From the NCBI RefSeq assembly GCF_007988965.1, contig NZ_BJVD01000001.1, positions 186,001-250,000 of the forward strand: a stretch of 64,000 nt of DNA, read 5' to 3'. The notes under the pieces were generated by a model. The model had not been told where the DNA came from, made no database searches, and worked only from the letters and a program-made list of their open reading frames with translations. Positions 35,973-44,491 of the stretch are shown here, one piece after another (the first letter of the stretch is position 1; every line of letters starts with the position of its first letter). The position numbers and the translations under genes are program-made. Origin of the DNA: Rummeliibacillus stabekisii (GTDB lineage: Bacteria; Bacillota; Bacilli; Bacillales_A; Planococcaceae).

Positions 35973-37229
35973 TTATTTATAGCCTAATTCATACAATGCA
36001 CCAATAAGTGCTTTTACACCTTCAGCTAAATCAGCAGGCTCTGTAAATTCTGCAGGGTTGTGGCTGATTCCTTTTAGGCTCGGTACAAACAACATAGCTG
36101 TTGGTACAAACGGTGCAAAGATTTGTGAATCATGGCCTGCACCACTGTGCATTACTTTATAGTTCAATCCATTTTCTTCACATTGTTTCTCAATAAGTTC
36201 AACCACGTTTTTATCCATTGGAACAGGATCTGCGTCCATCCACATATCAATATCTGTTTCCACACCATGCTCTTTTGAAATCTCGTTCATTCGAGCAGTC
36301 ATGCTTTCTGTAAAGGATACAATTGCATCTTTATCAGTATGACGTACATCAATTGTGAATAGTGCTTTCCCTGGTACTACATTGACAATGTTTGGCGTTA
36401 CTTCCACTTTGCCGACTGTAGTTACAAGAGGATCTCCAACTTCTTTTGCCATATTGATGATTTCATAAATCATATGGCTTGCAGCATACATAGCGTCTTT
36501 TCTGTAGCCCATTGGTGTTGTACCTGCATGGTTTGCTTCACCAGAAATTTCGATTGTATATCTTCTTTGACCGACAATACTATTGACAACTGCCACTGAT
36601 TTCTTTTCGGTCTCAAGAACGCTACCTTGTTCTACATGCACTTCTACAAATGCTTTTAGATCTTCGCGAGGTCCTTTGCTTTCATCTCTGAAGCCAAAAC
36701 CTGCATTCTTCATTGCATCTACAAAAGGAACGCCTTCGAAATCGCTAATTGATTCAACTTCTTCACGTTTAGCGCTTCCAACAATGTTTTTAGAACCCCA
36801 GAATGCATAAGGGAAACGACTTCCCTCTTCTTCTGCCATTGAAACAATCTCAATGTTTCGAAGTGGCTCTCCGTAAGTTTCTTTTAAATATTTAATCGCA
36901 ATAATACCAGCGATAACCCCGTATGCTCCATCGTATTTACCGCCGTTAACAACGGAATCCACATGAGAGCCGGTTAAAATTGTTTCTGATTCATCTTTAC
37001 CTTTTAATGTACCGAATAGGTTGCCGACTTCATCAAAGCGAGCAGAAAGACCAAAGCTTTCCATCCACTCTTTTAAAGCGTGTTGTGCATCGACCCATTC
37101 TTTTGAGTAAAGCAGACGGGATACACCGCCTTTAGCATCCTTACCAAAACTGCCTAGCCATTCTAGCTTTCCAGCTGTTTCTTCAGGTAATGCAGAAAAA
37201 TCCATTGCATCTATTGCCAAATCACTCAT
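35973..37229 (-). CDS. allC: Allantoate amidohydrolase
   Basis: Hydrolyses allantoate to ureidoglycine, CO2 and ammonia. Metallopeptidase M20-type enzyme of about 418 residues. Metal ligands are seen in GSHVDSVVNGGKYDG, MAEEEGSRFP and VEVHVEQG; NHAGTTPMGYRKDA marks the dimerisation domain, and SGAGHDSQIF the distal histidine. The start is uncertain: ATG 37229 is nearly abutted by AAAGGAAG, so TTG 37220, nine bases from that site, may be the true start. The longer frame to 37310 has no support. It is the first gene of the operon allC-allE-allD-allD-fdrA-allG-arcC. I find no clear promoter in the 250 bases upstream. Confidence 0.93.
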   Translation of the reverse strand: MSDLAIDAMDFSALPEETAGKLEWLGSFGKDAKGGVSRLLYSKEWVDAQHALKEWMESFGLSARFDEVGNLFGTLKGKDESETILTGSHVDSVVNGGKYDGAYGVIAGIIAIKYLKETYGEPLRNIEIVSMAEEEGSRFPYAFWGSKNIVGSAKREEVESISDFEGVPFVDAMKNAGFGFRDESKGPREDLKAFVEVHVEQGSVLETEKKSVAVVNSIVGQRRYTIEISGEANHAGTTPMGYRKDAMYAASHMIYEIINMAKEVGDPLVTTVGKVEVTPNIVNVVPGKALFTIDVRHTDKDAIVSFTESMTARMNEISKEHGVETDIDMWMDADPVPMDKNVVELIEKQCEENGLNYKVMHSGAGHDSQIFAPFVPTAMLFVPSLKGISHNPAEFTEPADLAEGVKALIGALYELGYK

Positions 37230-37483
37230 CTTCCTTTCTATCTTTATAGGGAAATCACCAGTACATATTCTCCAAAAATGGGGTTGAACTGTACTATGTA
37301 ATTTGCGCATAGCCTGTAAAAAGCTGTGTTAATAAAATGCCGCATTTAATTTTGGACATTCGTACTTGTTTATTTTTACCCTATATCGTGATAAAAATTC
37401 CACTTCCTATTGTAAGTTTTTTTAGCCAAATAGTCTTTATGATATTTTGATAAATATTATTTATTTTTTTATCCTTATAAGAC

Positions 37484-37517
37484 AAAACCCCACCAACATC
37501 CTCGTTGGTGGGGTTTT
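37484..37517 (-). terminator. Terminator of the first pucR-type gene
   Basis: AAAACCCCACCAAC/GTTGGTGGGGTTTT stem followed on the minus strand by GTCTTATAAGG, with T/A runs on both flanks. It lies 15 bases past the regulator's stop and isolates it from allC. Confidence 0.85.
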
Positions 37518-37531
37518 TAAACACAATGTGA

Positions 37532-39199
37532 CTACTTTTCTCTCTCGCGCTTCAAAAAGTTGATGATTTTTAGACCAACTTGTACAGACAGAGTTTCCTC
37601 TGAATCATCAAAATTAATGCCAGTTATTTCTTTTATTCGATCCAATCGATACATTACAGATTTATAATGGATGAAAAGAACTTTTGCAGTCTTAGATGCA
37701 TTTTGTTGGCATTCCAAGAATGTTTGCAATGTAACCAGCAAATCTGTTCGATTCGATTGGGGATATTCAAGCAAGCGCTGTAATGATTGTGGGATAAATT
37801 GAGTTAACACTTGTGGATCATCAAATTGGCTTAAAAGCCTGAAAATACCTAGCTCTGCGAATGCAGTAATGGATTTTTGACCATTTAGCTTTTCACCAAC
37901 ATCGAGAGCATCTTGCGCTTCTTTGTAGCTTTTTGAAATTTCGATAATACTTTCTGCAACATTTCCTATTCCCACCTGTACTGCTACATCTTGAATTTGT
38001 TTCTCGATAATGTGTTGAATATTTGCAGCTGTTTTTTGAACGCCCTTTCGCCATGACTTATCATCATATTCATTTTTCTTTTTAACTTTCCACAGCACAG
38101 TTACCATATTGCCTTTGTTGGTAATAATTCCCCCAGGAAGATAATGATTTACCGCATCATATAGTGCTGCATGGCTTCGATCTAAGAGATTACTTTTGTT
38201 ACTCTCTTTAGAATACGACGTTTCAGTAAGTGGATGAATTTTAAATAAGACAGCTACAAAAGAGCCTTCAAAATCCCAGCTGATGACATTAGCCTTTTCG
38301 TATATGGACTGCATTGAACGGATTTTACCGCTAATTAACTCATCAACCAAATCGTTTTTAAATTTCTTCTCAACTTCGGAGACCGCAAATTGTTTAACTA
38401 ATTCAAGCGATAATGCATTAGCAGAGTTTTCAACAGCGATAAAATCAAGTTCTTCTAACGATTTATTGATTTCACCAATTAGCAGATATGTCTTTATATG
38501 ATTGATGGTTTCAAGCGGAACAACGATTTGGTGACTTTTTTGATTTGGGATCTCTTGATATTTTACGATTTGACGATAATGCGGATATTTAATATTGATC
38601 GTTTCCTCATAAAAATGAACCTTTTCCACCAATTCAAACGTTTCAAGGTAAGGTACAGTTGAAACGATGCAATGAAAGTTTCTATCGAAGAGCGCAACAG
38701 GATTACCGATCAAATCTGAAAGAGTCGCAATTATACTGTCTATACCTTTATCAGCCAGAGAGATTTCAGTAAAACGGTCATGAATTTCTTTATAGTATTG
38801 CAATTTTTTCACTTGCCGATTAAATAGTTCGCCCATTACAGGATACATTACATCGATAAAAGGGATTTCTTTCGACATCTGTATGACTGGCATGCCTAAT
38901 TGTTCAGCAGCACCAACCAACGGATTAGAGATATCTGTATCAAGATTCTTAATGACAAGAGCACTAACTTTCTTTCTTGCCAAACTTTCAATAAACTCAA
39001 TTTGTTCTTTGTCATTGAACGAGCGAATGGAGTAGAGGCTAGTTAATATAACTTCACCGCCTTTAATCCATTCAACGATATCAGGTCCTTCCATAATGGT
39101 AATACCTGAAACATCATTATTTAAAAAACGCTCACCACCTAATACAATTGCATTTTGAAGTGGGGCTAAGTTTAATAGGTCGGATACTTTAAATTCCAT
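37532..39199 (-). CDS. pucR: PucR-family transcriptional regulator, copy 1
   Basis: A 555-residue regulator with the three-part PucR layout: N-terminal purine-catabolism domain (1 to about 125, SDLLNLAPLQNAIVLGG and ILTSLYSIRSF), a central GGDEF-like ligand domain, and a C-terminal HTH_30 (about 495-550, ASKTAKVLFIHYKSVMYRLDRIKEITG). B. subtilis PucR activates allantoin genes in response to allantoin, allantoate or allantoic-type ureides. Position between the allC operon and the rest of the island fits a local activator. It shares only family-level similarity with the second copy. A 7-base inverted repeat lies 40 bases upstream. AAAGGA stands nine bases before the ATG. Confidence 0.88.
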   Translation of the reverse strand: MEFKVSDLLNLAPLQNAIVLGGERFLNNDVSGITIMEGPDIVEWIKGGEVILTSLYSIRSFNDKEQIEFIESLARKKVSALVIKNLDTDISNPLVGAAEQLGMPVIQMSKEIPFIDVMYPVMGELFNRQVKKLQYYKEIHDRFTEISLADKGIDSIIATLSDLIGNPVALFDRNFHCIVSTVPYLETFELVEKVHFYEETINIKYPHYRQIVKYQEIPNQKSHQIVVPLETINHIKTYLLIGEINKSLEELDFIAVENSANALSLELVKQFAVSEVEKKFKNDLVDELISGKIRSMQSIYEKANVISWDFEGSFVAVLFKIHPLTETSYSKESNKSNLLDRSHAALYDAVNHYLPGGIITNKGNMVTVLWKVKKKNEYDDKSWRKGVQKTAANIQHIIEKQIQDVAVQVGIGNVAESIIEISKSYKEAQDALDVGEKLNGQKSITAFAELGIFRLLSQFDDPQVLTQFIPQSLQRLLEYPQSNRTDLLVTLQTFLECQQNASKTAKVLFIHYKSVMYRLDRIKEITGINFDDSEETLSVQVGLKIINFLKREREK

Positions 39200-39240
39200 T
39201 TGCCATGGTCCTTTACATTAGTTTATTAATCATTAACCTG

Positions 39241-39266
39241 CTAAGCTTTTAAGCAGCATAGCTTAG
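39241..39266. promoter_or_regulatory. Inverted repeat upstream of pucR copy 1
   Basis: CTAAGCT and AGCTTAG form perfect seven-base arms 12 bases apart, between the regulator gene and the divergent hydrolase gene. It could be an operator for autoregulation or a 5' hairpin. Confidence 0.35.
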
Positions 39267-39456
39267 TTTTTGATAACGCACGTTTAGTTAAGAAACGACT
39301 ACTACATGAATTTTGCTTTATACATGCAAACATTCATCATATTATTATACAATAATAACACAGCAAATGAAAAACATAGATCATTTAGCTGTAATCAAAT
39401 GATCGTTTCTAGCCAGTATATGGTTATACGATTTAAAGAAAGTGTGAGTGAAGTAC

Positions 39457-40326
39457 ATGTTAAAAACGACTGTTTCCTTTAAAAAGGAATTTAACTTCGA
39501 GTTGAAGGGAGACTTCTATCCAGCTGATGAAGCAAATAAACCAGTAATTGTCTATATACATGGTGGTGGCTTGTTTTGGGGCTCACGCGAAGATTTGAAA
39601 GCAGAACAAATTGAGTTTTACCATGAAGCAGGCTACAATATTTTTTCTATCGATTATCGTCTAGCACCTGAAACGAAAATTTCAGAAATTCGAACGGATA
39701 TCGAAAGTGCTCTCTCATGGCTTGAAAATAAAGGCACTCATGAATTTGAATATGATCCAGAAAGAATAGCTGTTATTGGTGGTTCTGCAGGAGGGTATTT
39801 AGCTCTCTTATCTGGATTATTTAATCAAAAGCCTAAAGCAATCGTTTCTTTCTATGGCTATGGCGATATTACAGGCAATTGGGCAACAAAACCTAGTCCC
39901 CATTATCAAAAAATGACAGCTGTACCGGCAGAGCTTGCAAAAATGCTTGTTTCAGACCAACCGATATCAGTAGGACCTATAGAGAAACGCTATGCGATCT
40001 ACATGTATGCTAGACAAAGTGGCAATTGGATTGAACAAATCAGCGGTCTTCATCCCGTAATATTCAAAGATAAACTACTACAGTATTGTCCTGCAGCTTT
40101 AGCAGATGCTGAATATCCTCCTACTTTGTTGCTTCATGGGACAGACGATGAAGATGTCCCATATGAACAATCTGTCGTAATGCAAGAAAAACTGCAAGAA
40201 GCTGGTGTACAAAGTAAACTAATCACCATTCAAGGTGGAAAACATGTTTTTGACGAAAATTGGGGTAATTCTGACGTCCAAAATGCCTTTAAAGAGGTTG
40301 TTCAATTCTTAGATCAATACCTATAA
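39457..40326 (+). CDS. Alpha/beta hydrolase (HSL-like fold), substrate unknown
   Basis: Serine hydrolase of about 289 residues. The oxyanion-hole motif HGGGLFWGS, the nucleophile elbow GGSAGGYLA (serine in GxSxG), the acid in HGTDDEDVPYEQ and the final GGKHVF histidine complete the triad. ATG 39457 is preferred to the GTG at 39448; the ribosome site is weak for both. No signal peptide. It is the only plus-strand enzyme gene in the ureide island, divergent from one PucR gene and convergent with the purine-type permease. Esterase, lipase or amidase action on a pathway intermediate such as oxamate would be speculation. Confidence 0.85.
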   Translation: MLKTTVSFKKEFNFELKGDFYPADEANKPVIVYIHGGGLFWGSREDLKAEQIEFYHEAGYNIFSIDYRLAPETKISEIRTDIESALSWLENKGTHEFEYDPERIAVIGGSAGGYLALLSGLFNQKPKAIVSFYGYGDITGNWATKPSPHYQKMTAVPAELAKMLVSDQPISVGPIEKRYAIYMYARQSGNWIEQISGLHPVIFKDKLLQYCPAALADAEYPPTLLLHGTDDEDVPYEQSVVMQEKLQEAGVQSKLITIQGGKHVFDENWGNSDVQNAFKEVVQFLDQYL

Positions 40327-40327
40327 G

Positions 40328-40365
40328 AAAAAGAGCTAAAGAATTTTCATTCTTTAGCTCTTTTT
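40328..40365. terminator. Bidirectional terminator between the hydrolase and NCS2 permease
   Basis: A 16-base-pair stem, AAAAAGAGCTAAAGAA with its complement, flanked by A and T runs, between convergent genes. Confidence 0.9.
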
Positions 40366-40379
40366 AGCATTACATATTT

Positions 40380-41702
40380 TTACGCTTTTTTACTATCGTC
40401 TTCTACACCATAACGATCCCATTTGATTAAGTTTTCCATTAAGAGTGCTAAAATAATTCCCATTAGCAAACCACTGCTAAGCAAAGGTCGGATAACACTT
40501 GGAATACTTTCAAAATAAGAAGCAGGAAGTGTCATTATGATTATACCTACGAATAATGGAACCGCAGAACGGTATGCATTGATTGTATTGAACTTAACTT
40601 GTCTGAAGAAAGCGAAAGAAGAGTTCAAAAGAAGCAAGTAAGAAACAAACAACGCTGCACTACCAATGCTCAGCGGCAATAATGAGAAGAAATGACCAAG
40701 CGGCGGTATTAACCCCATAACTAAGAACATAAATCCACCTAAAATAAATGGCATTCTTTTCAAGATACCTGTTTGGCTTAAAAATCCAATAGAAGACACA
40801 TATGGAGAATAAGGTACAAGTCCAAACAAACCCGCAATAAAAGTGAATATGCCTGTAATAACGAATGAAACTCTATATTCTGAGTTCGTCGTTTTCACCT
40901 TATACATGCTTTCTGTCCCTTTTAGTGCTCCAAATGTATTGGCTGAGTTTAATAAACCCGCTAAGACAGCAGTTATGATAATACCTGGATCCCATGCAGG
41001 TTTACCTAAAGGAAACAAATCAAGACTAAATGATCCTGATTCGCTTGTTGTATTACCTGAATGGAAAATCAATGAATAAGCAATCCAACCAACAATAATA
41101 CCTATTAACAAACCATAGCGTCTTATGCTGACAGGAGCTTTAACACTAATCACAATAACAAGTATAGCAATAATGATAGATAACAAAGAAATCGGCAAAT
41201 CAATATGTGCATTATCTGCTCCGTTACCAAAAGGAATACCTAGCATTCCCTTTAAGAAAATCCGAATAATTTGGCATCCAAATAAAAACATAAATACGCC
41301 CATAACCGCAGGTGTAAATAGCTTTGCAAGATGTGGCCCAAGACCAGTAATACCAATAAGAAATGTTAAAATTGCTGATATAATGACACCTACAGTTAAA
41401 CTTCCGCCTAAAACGTCCAAAGGCATACCTTGAGCAGCTGCGGTAGTGCCAAGCGCTAAAATTACGCCCCACCATAGACCTGATTGCCCTTCCATGATTG
41501 CCCGTTTATGTCCTACAAGTGCCTGAACGATACAAGCAAGACCCGTTACGATAAATGATAGTTGTAGCATACTGACAATTTTACCTTGTGGTAAATCAAA
41601 TGCTGCACCTACCGTAATCGGGATTACTACTATATTTGTAAAAATAAAAAAGAGCCATTGCAAGCCCGAAATCCAGTTGCTAGATTTTAATAATTCTTTC
41701 AT
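40380..41702 (-). CDS. ybbY: NCS2 nucleobase/ureide permease, YbbY-like
   Basis: A 440-residue permease of the nucleobase-cation symporter 2 family with about 12-14 membrane segments. It tracks E. coli YbbY closely: SGLQWLFFIFTNIVVIPIT, CIVQALVGHKRAIMEGQSG, LFTPAVMGVFMFLFGCQ, GLLNSANTFGALKGTESMY and RPLLSSGLLMGIILALLMENL. In E. coli ybbY lies inside the allantoin gene cluster, so the link between this transporter and ureide use is conserved over a great distance. The cargo is not established (uracil, xanthine, or a ureide). It follows allH by 21 bases, so the two share a transcript. Confidence 0.88.
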   Translation of the reverse strand: MKELLKSSNWISGLQWLFFIFTNIVVIPITVGAAFDLPQGKIVSMLQLSFIVTGLACIVQALVGHKRAIMEGQSGLWWGVILALGTTAAAQGMPLDVLGGSLTVGVIISAILTFLIGITGLGPHLAKLFTPAVMGVFMFLFGCQIIRIFLKGMLGIPFGNGADNAHIDLPISLLSIIIAILVIVISVKAPVSIRRYGLLIGIIVGWIAYSLIFHSGNTTSESGSFSLDLFPLGKPAWDPGIIITAVLAGLLNSANTFGALKGTESMYKVKTTNSEYRVSFVITGIFTFIAGLFGLVPYSPYVSSIGFLSQTGILKRMPFILGGFMFLVMGLIPPLGHFFSLLPLSIGSAALFVSYLLLLNSSFAFFRQVKFNTINAYRSAVPLFVGIIIMTLPASYFESIPSVIRPLLSSGLLMGIILALLMENLIKWDRYGVEDDSKKA

Positions 41703-41723
41703 GTGTACACCTCTTATACAATA

Positions 41724-42626
41724 TTATTCCAAAATAGAAAGAGCTTTAATGCCAAGTAACATCCCTAATAATGTGTCTGTACCGGATGTATGCCCTAACT
41801 TTTTCATTTCCAAAAGCGCGTCTTGTAAATTTTCATTTTGTGGATTTGTCATGATTTGCATCATGTTTATTAGATGGGAATGAAATTTACCTTGTGTGGC
41901 GTACATTAAGTATTCTAAGGCAATAGAAGTTGTTCGCTTTATCCCATATTCCACTAAATACGAGTGTAGCTTTTTTTGGAAACTATTCTTTTGACTACCG
42001 AGTGCCGTAATAGCAGCACATAAACCAGTTAATAAATCATCTCCACTAGGTGTTAAGCCCAATCCTCTACCAATCCAGAAATCGAAAACGCTTTTCGGTT
42101 CTACTGATTCATCACCAGAGGCAAGCAAACTTAACTTATCCAATTCCTTTAAAATCGGCTGAACCGGTTTGAAATTCTTAGTTAAGATATACTCCTTAAT
42201 TAGTTGATTATCTTCTAGGTTTTGTGTAAGACCCGTTTGCCAGTTGTCTGAAGTAAGCTCTACTGCAATTGCCCGGATAATTTCATTTATGCTAGTAGAA
42301 TTAACCTTTATATGTTGAAGAACAGGAATTGTTATAGCTGCCTTCTTCAATGAAATGGAAAGATTCGGTGCTAAAACAAGCGCATCCAATACGGAATTCC
42401 ACATTACTTCTTCGTTTTGGATTACCTGTTGGGCAAGCTTTTGGGCTCCTTCCTTTAAGGTAATACCAAATGGAGGGGTACCGTTCTCCGATGTCCCAAT
42501 ATGAATGAGATGTTCACCGAACACCAAATTAAAACTGTTGTTAAATACACTATGGACGTTGCCTTGCGGATTATTTTTAAGTATAGGATGAATCTCAGCA
42601 CTTATTGTGCGAGCTTGCCACTCCAT
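41724..42626 (-). CDS. allH: DUF2877 protein, predicted oxamate carbamoyltransferase subunit AllH
   Basis: A 300-residue DUF2877 protein. The family signature GRGLGLTPSGDDLLTG (about 191-206) is intact, as are VHSVFNNSFNLVF and the C-terminal GHTSGTDTLLGMLLGI. The E. coli counterpart YlbF (AllH) has been reported as the third component of oxamate carbamoyltransferase with AllF and AllG. Here it lies 9 kb from those genes, in a two-gene unit with the YbbY-like permease, but within the same island. GGAGGG stands before the ATG. Similar DUF2877 proteins occur elsewhere; context is what ties it to this enzyme. Confidence 0.88.
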   Translation of the reverse strand: MEWQARTISAEIHPILKNNPQGNVHSVFNNSFNLVFGEHLIHIGTSENGTPPFGITLKEGAQKLAQQVIQNEEVMWNSVLDALVLAPNLSISLKKAAITIPVLQHIKVNSTSINEIIRAIAVELTSDNWQTGLTQNLEDNQLIKEYILTKNFKPVQPILKELDKLSLLASGDESVEPKSVFDFWIGRGLGLTPSGDDLLTGLCAAITALGSQKNSFQKKLHSYLVEYGIKRTTSIALEYLMYATQGKFHSHLINMMQIMTNPQNENLQDALLEMKKLGHTSGTDTLLGMLLGIKALSILE

Positions 42627-42729
42627 GATCTTCCCTCCTATCGATATATTGTTCCATATATTAAAACATCCTTATAAGTTTAGTACATTACCACAAACTT
42701 GTCATTGTTTAAAATGGCTAAAAAACCAT

Positions 42730-42758
42730 TTGTTTTTTGTTTATTGTTAACGTATAAT
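42730..42758 (+). promoter_or_regulatory. Sigma-A promoter of pucR copy 2
   Basis: TTGTTT (42730-42735) and TATAAT (42753-42758) are 17 bases apart, about 38 bases before the start codon. Confidence 0.7.
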
Positions 42759-42795
42759 AGTTACCTACACATAACCTTACAATGAGGGATTAACT

Positions 42796-44454
42796 ATGAA
42801 AACAATGAATGACTTATTTATATTAGATGTTATGAAGGATTGTGTTGTGCTAGCTGGACATAGAGGTCTTGGCCGTTCAGTACAATTTGTGAACATTTCT
42901 GATACACCCGATGTGATCCAATTTTTAAACGAAAACCACTTGCTTCTAACAACTGGTTACGCTTTTAAAGACGATACAGAAAAGCTATATGAACTTATCC
43001 AGCAAATGCATGCACGTAACTGTTCAGGTATTATTATAAAGACACATCGTTTCTTAGGCCAATTGCCTGAAACAGTTAAAATGCTGGCTGATGAATTAGC
43101 CTTCCCTATTATCGATTTGCCAACTGAGCATACATTAGGAAATGTATCGAGACATATACTAAATTATTTAAATGATGCGGAGTCAGAACAATTATATTAT
43201 GCCATGCATGTGCATAAAGAGTTCTCTGATATGTTAATTAAAGGGTACACTTTGTCAGCTCTTGTGGAACAGTTAGGATTCTTCCTTAAACGCCCTGCCT
43301 TATTATTAAATCATCGTGGAGAAAAAATTGCTCATACACATGAATTTAATAAAGAGCCGATGAAGATTGTTGAACAGGAAATCATCCAACTGGTGAAAAA
43401 TGATCTTCATGAAGCGCGGCATGGAACAACGTATACGCTCACTTCTGAAAGCTATAAGTCAGCTGCAAGCTATCCTGTTAAAACAAAACGACAGCATGAA
43501 AGTATGCTAGTAATTGTAGATGCTTTGACTCTTCCTTATCCTGCTTCTAAAGTGGCGATTGAACAAGCAAGCAATGTCATCTCTTTTACTCTGGTTAAGG
43601 AGCAAGCAATTGAGGAAAACTCTCGATTATTTAAGAATAACTTTTTTGCAGATTTAATTGAAAAAAGGATTAGCTCCGAGGAAGAGATCATTGGAAGATG
43701 CCAATATTATGGATTATACCCGCAATTAGAAACTATTTGCATTGTTTGCAACATTGATCCTGTGGGAAGAAATTATGAAACGCTTCAACTGTATGAAAAA
43801 AAGGTAAGCGATTTGCATAATAGTATTTATGATCAGTTAGAAGATGAAATGGTTAACGGTGAAATGAACGGAACATTATTTACAAAGGAAAAGTATTTTG
43901 TACTGCTCTTGCAATTTGAACAATATTCAGAAGCAGAAAGACAAAAGTTACTAAATATTGTACAGAACATTCAAAGTATTGATGGAGATTTTTCATTGTC
44001 GTTTGGAATTAGTAACCCAACTCCATCGCTCAATGACATTTCACTGATCTACCAAGAGGCAGCCGAAGCTATTTCAAATGGGTACGATTTGAAAAAAACT
44101 TCTTTCATTCATTTTTATAAAACAAGAGAAATAAAAGAATTATTCAATATGATACCTAAAAAGAATTTAAAAGAACTATATGAAAATACACTTAAAACCC
44201 TTGCTTATCCTAAATCAAAAGAAGATGTGGAATTAGTAAAAACTATTCAAGTTTATCTCGATTCACATTGCGAGATATCTGAAACCTCTAGAAAATTATT
44301 TATTCACCGAAATACAGTAAAGTATAGGATTGAAAAAGCAGAAGATATGCTAGGCCGTTCTTTTCACGATCCGCAAGACTCTCTGCGAATAAGAGTGGCA
44401 TTATTGATTGGTACCCTTCTTGAAGAAAATGAAGATCCGTCAATATTATTGTAA
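42796..44454 (+). CDS. pucR: PucR-family transcriptional regulator, copy 2
   Basis: A 552-residue regulator with the same layout as the first copy: N-terminal PucR domain (NDLFILDVMKDCVVLAGHRG, LLLTTGYAFKDD), central GGDEF-like part and C-terminal HTH_30 (ISETSRKLFIHRNTVKYRIEKAEDMLG, about 503-529). GAGGGA precedes the ATG. It is divergent from allH-ybbY and convergent with pucI, in the middle of the island. Two different PucR proteins may answer different ureides or control different operons. Which one equals B. subtilis PucR I cannot tell; CdaR-type regulators share this fold. Confidence 0.88.
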   Translation: MKTMNDLFILDVMKDCVVLAGHRGLGRSVQFVNISDTPDVIQFLNENHLLLTTGYAFKDDTEKLYELIQQMHARNCSGIIIKTHRFLGQLPETVKMLADELAFPIIDLPTEHTLGNVSRHILNYLNDAESEQLYYAMHVHKEFSDMLIKGYTLSALVEQLGFFLKRPALLLNHRGEKIAHTHEFNKEPMKIVEQEIIQLVKNDLHEARHGTTYTLTSESYKSAASYPVKTKRQHESMLVIVDALTLPYPASKVAIEQASNVISFTLVKEQAIEENSRLFKNNFFADLIEKRISSEEEIIGRCQYYGLYPQLETICIVCNIDPVGRNYETLQLYEKKVSDLHNSIYDQLEDEMVNGEMNGTLFTKEKYFVLLLQFEQYSEAERQKLLNIVQNIQSIDGDFSLSFGISNPTPSLNDISLIYQEAAEAISNGYDLKKTSFIHFYKTREIKELFNMIPKKNLKELYENTLKTLAYPKSKEDVELVKTIQVYLDSHCEISETSRKLFIHRNTVKYRIEKAEDMLGRSFHDPQDSLRIRVALLIGTLLEENEDPSILL

Positions 44455-44487
44455 AAAAAGGATTGGAGATAAATCTCCAATCCTTTT
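44455..44487. terminator. Bidirectional terminator between pucR copy 2 and pucI
   Basis: AAAAGGATTGGAG/CTCCAATCCTTTT perfect stem flanked by A and T runs, between convergent genes. Confidence 0.9.
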
Positions 44488-44491
44488 CCTT

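Noticed and set aside
37380-37480. PucR box upstream of allC
   Set aside because: ATTTGGCTAA resembles the box only in part and lies without a clear promoter.
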